NCBI GenBank assembly: GCA_049840815.1
Contig: JASGJI010000007.1
Coordinates: 310,001 to 374,000, forward strand
Source: JASGDN01 sp049840815
GTDB lineage: Bacteria; Chloroflexota; Chloroflexia; Thermomicrobiales; UBA6265
Direction of reading: 5' to 3'
Length of the DNA: 64,000 nucleotides
The position numbers and the translations under genes were made by a program. Below the pieces are notes generated by a model. That model saw nothing but the letters and a program-made list of their open reading frames with translations. It made no database searches and was not told the DNA's origin. The number at the start of each line of letters is the position of its first letter. The first letter of the stretch is position 1. Below, in pieces: positions 59,201-64,000 of this stretch.

Positions 59201-60237
59201 ACGCCTGCGCCACGACCTCCGCGACGAGCACCACCATCCAGTGCACCGTGCCTGCCGGGACCGGCCTGTCACACCTGGTGCGCGTCAAGCAGGGCCAGCT
59301 CTTCGGTCCAGGCCCGCGGCGAAGACCGTGAGCTACCGCCTGCCCTCGCTCCTGCCGGGCACGCTTCGCCTCAGCCCGTCCGGGACGACCTCGATCATCT
59401 GGACCCTCGCCCAGGTTCCTTCCTTCGTGTACTTCGACGTCTCGAACCTGCCGGCGACCCCCGTCCCCGATTCTTTTCGGTGTGGATTCCTCGGATGGGG
59501 TGGGCTCGCAGGAGTGCCTCTCGCCCGTGACCAGCGACAAGGGCGCGGCCGTGACGGCCATCGGCTGCTTGCTGGAGACCAACCTCTCCACGGCCGGCAT
59601 GCCGCTCGGCGCCTCGACCTTCACCCTGCGCGTCCCGGGCGGCCAGTCGGCGCCCGGCACGGACCTCGTCAACTTCCCCCAGCTCGCGGTGATCACCTCG
59701 ATCAGCGGGTGCGTGGACGCCCCGCCGACGACGCGCGACTGCCCGACCGAGGGCGGCACGCCGATCACCGCGAAGCTCCTCTACACGCCCTTCGGCACGA
59801 TGATCACCGTCAATGGGCTCATCGTGCCCACGACCCAGGTGGACGCTTCGACCATGGTGTTCGTGCTCCCCGCCGGCACCGGCACCGCCGCGGTGAACCT
59901 GTTCAGCTCGAACGGCTGCCTCGCGTCCCCCAAGCTCCTGACCTACGCGGCGCCGCAGGTGCAGCAGGTGCATGGCTGCGCCGATTCCGGCAACACGACC
60001 TCCAGCTGTCCCCAGGACGGCGGCACCCAGCTCTCGGTCGAGGGCTCGAGCTTCGGCCCCAGCGGAGCGCTGGTGCTGGTCGGCGGCAAGGCGTGCGTCG
60101 GCGTGACCCATGACGCCAGCACGCCCCACCGCAAGCTCACCTGCGCACTGCCCGCGGGCACCGGCAAGGACGTCCCGGTCGTGGTCATCGCCGGGCAGGT
60201 CGCGAGCAACGCAGGGACGCTGTCCTACGCGCCGTGA
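56259..60237 (+). pseudogene. Giant Cys-rich repeat protein with IPT/TIG-like domains, broken by frameshifts
   Basis: GTG start at 56259 seven bases after GGAG, with a hydrophobic signal-like segment (SLRLALALLAVDVVFA), so probably exported. Six tandem Cys-rich units of ~109 residues follow (16 Cys each; VACNGTETCDEATASC is a hallmark), then a partial unit, then several IPT/TIG-like beta domains each opening with SGCV/HGC (near 58800, 59700, 59970). The frame moves at ~57,694, ~59,115, ~59,312 and ~59,475, each by one base; joining the frames gives a continuous ~1325-residue protein. Such proteins are typical of myxobacterial cell surfaces. Indels look like sequencing errors rather than decay. 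Confidence 0.7.
56364..58318 (+). repeat. Six tandem 327-bp coding repeats
   Basis: Units begin (first Cys codon) at 56364, 56691, 57018, 57345, 57672 and 57998; a partial seventh starts at 58319. Spacing is exactly 327 bp for the first four intervals and 326 for the fifth, where one base is missing. Units 2-4 are nearly identical at the DNA level, pointing to recent duplication or gene conversion. Confidence 0.85.
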
Positions 60238-60316
60238 AGCTCCTCGACCCGTGAGGGCGCACCGCCTAGTTTCATCCTCGACGCAGCGAAGCGTCCCGTT
60301 TCCCGGAGGCCAGGTC

Positions 60317-60967
60317 TTGAAGAAGGGTGAATTCTCGGGCTGCACTGCGGCGGAGGCGGCCATCAAGGCGTGCGAGGCCTGGGGCGTGACCCGCGGCGCG
60401 CTCCAGTACCAGGTGATTGCCGACCGGGGCGCCGGCCCGGACCGGGTGGTGACGATCTCCGCCTCGGCCGAAGCGCCTTCGTCGTTGGGCGCGCAGAAGC
60501 CGCGCGCTCCCACGGCGCGGGCGAAGGCCGCCGAGGAGGCGGCGACGTTCGTGCCCAGGGGCGGCTTCCCGCCGCTCTACGAACGGTTCCGCGCCCAGGC
60601 CTCCAGGTACGACGGCCGGCACCTGCCGCCCGGCTCCCGGCTGTCGCGCAACCATTCGACGAGGAGGCACGCCTTCTCGACGTTCGACGGCCTGCGCCTG
60701 GACTTCTCCGCCGCCGCGAAGATGACGCCGGAGTCCATGGAGGGGTGGCTGCACGACCGGGCGCTCAGCGCGGATTGGCTCACGCTGGACAAGGGCAAGG
60801 TCCCGCTCGCCTTCTTCGAAGACCAGGCCACGCAGCAGCAGAGTCGTGAGCTGTTGTGCGTCGACGTCCTCTCGCCCGAATGCCCGGTCTTCCTGTTCGT
60901 GCGCGAAGGCGGCTGCTACGCGGTGGCCCCAGGCCTCGAGGAGTTCCTCGAGACGCTGGGCGAGTGA
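60317..60967 (+). CDS. Jag-N-like domain protein of unknown function
   Basis: 216 residues from a TTG with GGAGG seven bases upstream. The first ~45 residues (KKGEFSGCTAAEAAIKACEA, WGVTRGALQYQVI) match the Jag-N pattern, a small fold often joined to KH/R3H RNA-binding domains, which are absent here. The remainder (PPLYERFRAQASRYDGRHLP ..., TFDGLRLDFSAAAKM) is unrecognised and ends in FVREGGCYAVAPGLEEFLET. The only apparently unbroken gene after 56 kb. High GC third positions fit the myxobacterium-like segment. Confidence 0.5.
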   Translation: MKKGEFSGCTAAEAAIKACEAWGVTRGALQYQVIADRGAGPDRVVTISASAEAPSSLGAQKPRAPTARAKAAEEAATFVPRGGFPPLYERFRAQASRYDGRHLPPGSRLSRNHSTRRHAFSTFDGLRLDFSAAAKMTPESMEGWLHDRALSADWLTLDKGKVPLAFFEDQATQQQSRELLCVDVLSPECPVFLFVREGGCYAVAPGLEEFLETLGE

Positions 60968-61027
60968 GCGCCGAGGGCTACCAGACGACGAGGTACTTTC
61001 CGACATCGATTGGGAGCCGCGTCGATG

Positions 61028-62720
61028 TCACTTCGCCGCGGCCGGCTCAGCTCCGCCGACGATGGCCAGATACACCTCGAGCCAGCGCAGGTAGCCGCGC
61101 ATCGCGGGGTCTCTCCGGTCACGGCGGCCCTGGTGCGCCTCGCGCAGCCGCTTGCCCAGGTCGGCCGGCGCCGGGACCTTGCTCGCCGTTTGGAGGTCGC
61201 TCGCCAGCCAGAGCACCCGCAGCTGGTCGGTGTCGACGGTCGCGCCCGTCTTGGTCAGCACGGCGTCGTTCTCTTCGGAGGGCATTGCCGACCGAGGCCG
61301 CCGCCGCCGGCAGGTTCCCGCGCTCGCGCCACCCGTCGGCGAGCGTCGGGCGTCCACCAGCGCCAGCGCCCGCGCGTCCTCCTCGCGCTCGGTCTCCTGG
61401 AGCTGGGCTTGAAGAGCCCCCGCCGCTCCGTGAGCGAGCGCAGCGCGGCGTCGGCCTGGCCGAGCATCGCCTGCGACTTGGCGCGCAGCCCGGAGGCGAT
61501 GAGCTTGTAGGCCCGCAGCACCTTCTCCGGTGTCGAGTGCGGCCAGGAGAGCGCCGGCAAGAGCGAAGGGTCGGCCAGGCCGTGGTCGACCACCGTGAGA
61601 TTGTCGAGCGTCGGCTGCGGCTTGCCTGCCCCCATCGACGCCGCCGCGTGGGCCAGCCGCACCGCGAGCCGGTTGCGCGCCCCGTCGGGTCCCGGAAGGC
61701 CCTCGAGCAGCGGCAGCTCTTCTTCATAAGCTGCCCACCGCGCGGGCGAAGTGGCCGGCGGCGAGGTGGTAGAGCGCGGCGCGGTCGAGCGAGACTAGCC
61801 GGTACTCGGGGAGGTTCTCTGGGCGTCTGGTCGACAAGCTTGAGCGCGGCGTCGGCGACCTTGGCCGCCTGCTCTTCTTTCTCGACGTGCAGGTAGACCC
61901 GCGCCCGGGCGAGCTTGACCGCCAAGCTCGTCGCGTCGTCCAGGAACGGCATCTTTTCCCGCTCGTCCAGGTAGCCCAGGGCGATGCGCCAGTTGCCCAC
62001 CGCCTCGTTGAGCATGCCCAGCTGCCCGAGGATCGCCGCCAGGTGCCGCGGGCTCTGCCGGGCGCGGTCGAGGGCGACCAGGTAGTGGTTGCTGGCGCGC
62101 TGGGCCAGCGCGAGGTCGCCGGTGCGCAGGAAGCCCTGGTGGAGCACCTCGCCGTAGATGCCCTGGGCGACGCGATCCTTGGAGAGCTCCGACCAGGTGC
62201 TCTTGAGGACCTTCGTCGCCTTCTCCACCGCCGCCGCGTGCGCCTCGCCCTGGAGCTTGGGCAGGCCTGCCGCGATGAGGAACGCCTCGGCGACGTTGTG
62301 CAGCGCCTTGGAGCCCTTGCCCTGCACCCGCCCGTCGAGCTCGGCCAAGAGCTGCTCGGGCGTCGCGCCCGCCTCGAGCCGCAGCGTGAGCCACTCGACC
62401 AGCGACTCGTAGGAGCCGGTCTTGTTGACCACGGCGTCGAAGAACTCGAGCGCCTTGTCGGCGCGTCCCTTGGCGTGCGCAGGTTCGGCCCTCGGTCGCG
62501 CGCTGGTAGAGCCGGACCGCGGCGCGGCGCTCGACCGAGTTCGCCGGCACGTCCTCGAGGTAGAGCAGCGAGAGCCCCTCGATGACCCGCTCGGCGTCGT
62601 AGGCGGCGGCGCGCTGCACGGCGTCGAGGACCACCGCCCGGCGGCGGTCCTGGCGCGTCTGCTTCTTGTAGAGCTTGGCGAGCCCCTCGCGGACGTCCTT
62701 GGGCGGGTCGTCCCACCACT
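61028..62720 (-). pseudogene. TPR-like helical-repeat protein, frameshifted and cut at the join
   Basis: Reading from 62,720 down: QWWDDPPKDVREGLAKLYKK, then KALEFFDAVVNKTGSYESLV, then HLAAILGQLGMLNEAVGNWR and KLARARVYLHVEKEEQAAKV, then RLVSLDRAALYHLAAGHFAR, then KVLRAYKLIASGLRAKSQAM and finally MRGYLRWLEVYLAIVGG. These helical repeats resemble TPR units, spread over three frames with shifts near 62,480, 61,815, 61,720, 61,660, 61,400 and 61,335. The N-terminus is missing where alphaproteobacterial DNA begins. Confidence 0.6.
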
Positions 62721-62730
62721 GCCCTCTTTC
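62711..62730. other. Chimeric join inside two genes
   Basis: On the left the minus-strand TPR-like gene ends in mid-protein (QWWDDPP). On the right the plus-strand AlaX frame starts directly at ALFRDDFYL, lacking its first few codons. The switch happens within about ten bases around 62,721. Confidence 0.6.
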
Positions 62731-63446
62731 GCGACGATTTCTATCTTTTCGACAAACGAGGCGGTGGTGACGGCGGTGCACGAGGACGGCGGCATCGAGC
62801 TCGACCAGACCTGTTTCTACGCGACGTCGGGCGGCCAGCCCGGCGATACCGGCTTTCTCGAGCGCAGACGGCAGCCGCATCGCGCTCGGCCCGGCCGTCA
62901 CGGGCGCAACGAAGGACATCGTCATCCACCGCCCGCTGGAAGGCGAGACGCTGCCGGCCGTCGGAGAGACGGTCGTTGCCCATATCGACTGGGCGCGGCG
63001 CTCACAAGCTGATGCGCATGCACACCGCCTGCCACCTGCTCTCCGTCGTCTGCCCCTACCCCATCACCGGCGCCGCCGTCGGCGAGGACGACAGCCGCGT
63101 CGATTTCGACATGACCGACACCATCGACAAGGATGAGGTGACGGCGAGGCTGATGAAGCTCGTCAACGAGAATCACCCGATCTTCGTCCAGTGGATCACC
63201 GACGCGGAGCTGGCCGCCAATCCCGGCATCGTCAAATCCAAGAACGTGCGCCCGCCGGTGGGCCTCGGCCGCGTCAGCCTCGTGTGCATCGGCGAGAACG
63301 CGTCCATCGACAGCCAGCCCTGCGGCGGCACTCATGTCTCGGAAACGCAGGAAGTCGGCGCCATCCACATCGCCAAGATCGACAAGAAGGGCAAGGAGAA
63401 CCGCCGGTTCCGCATCCGCTTCGGTGCGCCAGGTTCCGAGGCCTAG
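62722..63446 (+). pseudogene. Alanyl-tRNA editing protein AlaX, 5'-cut and frameshifted
   Basis: Trans-editing hydrolase that removes mischarged Ser/Gly from tRNA-Ala. It reads ALFRDDFYLFD, then EAVVTAVHEDGGIELDQTC, GDTGFLER, IALGPAVTGATKDIVIHRPL and LMRMHTACHLLSVV to the stop. Zinc ligands are present (HTACH, and CGGTH near the end). An extra A near 62,753, two missing bases near 62,866 and an extra T near 62,996 break the frame. About 240 residues when joined. Sequence closely follows Rhizobiales AlaX as I recall it. Confidence 0.75.
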
Positions 63447-63515
63447 GGCGATTCCAGCAAAAGTGTGCGACGGTTTTCCCGTCCGGAATTGCGAAAACTC
63501 CAAGGGAGAGAAGAT

Positions 63516-64000
63516 ATGTCCAACGACAAGAGCAAGTTCGTCGTCTCGGCGGATTGGGTGGAAAAGCAGATCGGCGCGCCGGAATTCCGCATCGTCGACG
63601 CGTCCTGGTATCTGCCCGCGCAGAACCGCAGCGGCGTTGCCGAATATGCAGCCGGCCATATTCCCGGCGCCGTGCTCTTCGATCAGGACGTCATCGCCGA
63701 CCATACGAGCGGCCTGCCGCACACCATTCCCTCGCCCGAGTTCTTCGCGACGGAAGTGGGCAAGCTCGGCATTGCGGATACCGATACGATCGTCGTGCAT
63801 GACGGTCCTGGGCATGTTCACCGCGCCGCGCGTCTGGTGGCTGTTCCGCACGATGGGCGCCAAGAACGTCTTCGTGGCCGATGGACGGCGGCCTCGATGG
63901 CTGGAAGAAGGAAGGGCGGCCGCTGACGGCCGACCTGCCGGAGCCAGCCCCCGCCGTCTTCCACACCAACTTCAATCCCTATGCCGTCACCTCCTTCGAG
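63516..64000 (+). CDS. sseA: 3-mercaptopyruvate sulfurtransferase (rhodanese family), frameshifted, 3' cut
   Basis: ATG at 63516 behind AAGGGAGAGAAG. The N-terminal rhodanese domain is clear: SADWVEKQIGAPEFRIVDAS, AGHIPGAVLFDQDVIAD and TDTIVVHDGPG. One extra base near 63,807 shifts the frame; FTAPRVWWLFRTMGAKNVFV follows, and after a further shift near 63,883 DGGLDGWKKEGRPLTADLPE continues to the window edge. The catalytic-cysteine domain lies beyond the window. The alaX-sseA order is known in Rhizobiales. Confidence 0.75.

Noticed and set aside
1..64000. rRNA genes, prophage or integrative element
   Set aside because: No rRNA-like segment, integrase, phage structural gene or att-type duplication at either tRNA could be seen.

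Overview
The first ~55.5 kb reads as one contiguous piece of a GC-rich, Gram-positive-like bacterium, most probably a Chloroflexota member of the Thermomicrobia type. This is inferred from gene content and protein character (LexA with a CGAAC-N4-GTTCG box, Fe-S PurF, split glycine decarboxylase, a DUF4126 membrane protein, small PurL). No 16S gene is present to confirm it. Genes here are intact, tightly packed, mostly preceded by clear ribosome binding sites and often followed by perfect hairpin terminators.

Layout of that part: a cut membrane protein and gyrA; a minus-strand Psp-like envelope module (zinc-ribbon membrane protein, helical protein of unknown function, PspA, SPFH-SHOCT); fabZ and gpsA diverging across a perfect palindrome; purA; a DnaJ-like chaperone with half a zinc centre; DUF4126; lexA with an SOS box; mutS2 and mfd facing each other; larE; an aldehyde dehydrogenase; an amidohydrolase; tRNA-Asn; a phosphotriesterase-fold protein without its usual N-terminal metal ligands; lpdA; an NDUFA9-like dehydrogenase; csbD; ppx with a metallophosphoesterase; a GH2 glycosidase; a nuclease-phosphoribosyltransferase fusion; a secreted HExxH protease; a MoxR-type AAA+/VWA pair; then purL-purF-gcvT-gcvH-gcvPA-der-plsY, galE, glyA, rsfS, tRNA(CAT), an MFS exporter and a Gfo/Idh/MocA oxidoreductase. 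purL, purF, purA, gcvT/H/PA and glyA together supply purines and one-carbon units. fabZ, gpsA and plsY serve phospholipid synthesis. lexA, mutS2 and mfd are DNA-repair genes.

Spacers in this part carry their own repeats: a GA-rich heptamer family (consensus near GAGGAGT) placed at or just after stop codons, and several 40-110 bp inverted-repeat elements.

From about 55.6 kb the character changes. 55.7-62.7 kb looks like a myxobacterium-like genome: a degraded IS91-type transposase start, a giant Cys-rich protein built of 327-bp tandem repeats plus IPT/TIG-like domains, a Jag-N-like protein, and a TPR-like protein. From about 62.72 kb the sequence is alphaproteobacterial (Rhizobiales-like): alaX followed by sseA. 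Most genes after 56 kb are broken by single- or double-base indels, and the join at ~62.72 kb cuts two genes. The simplest reading is a chimeric, error-prone assembly, so the last ~8.4 kb should not be treated as neighbours of the first 55.5 kb.
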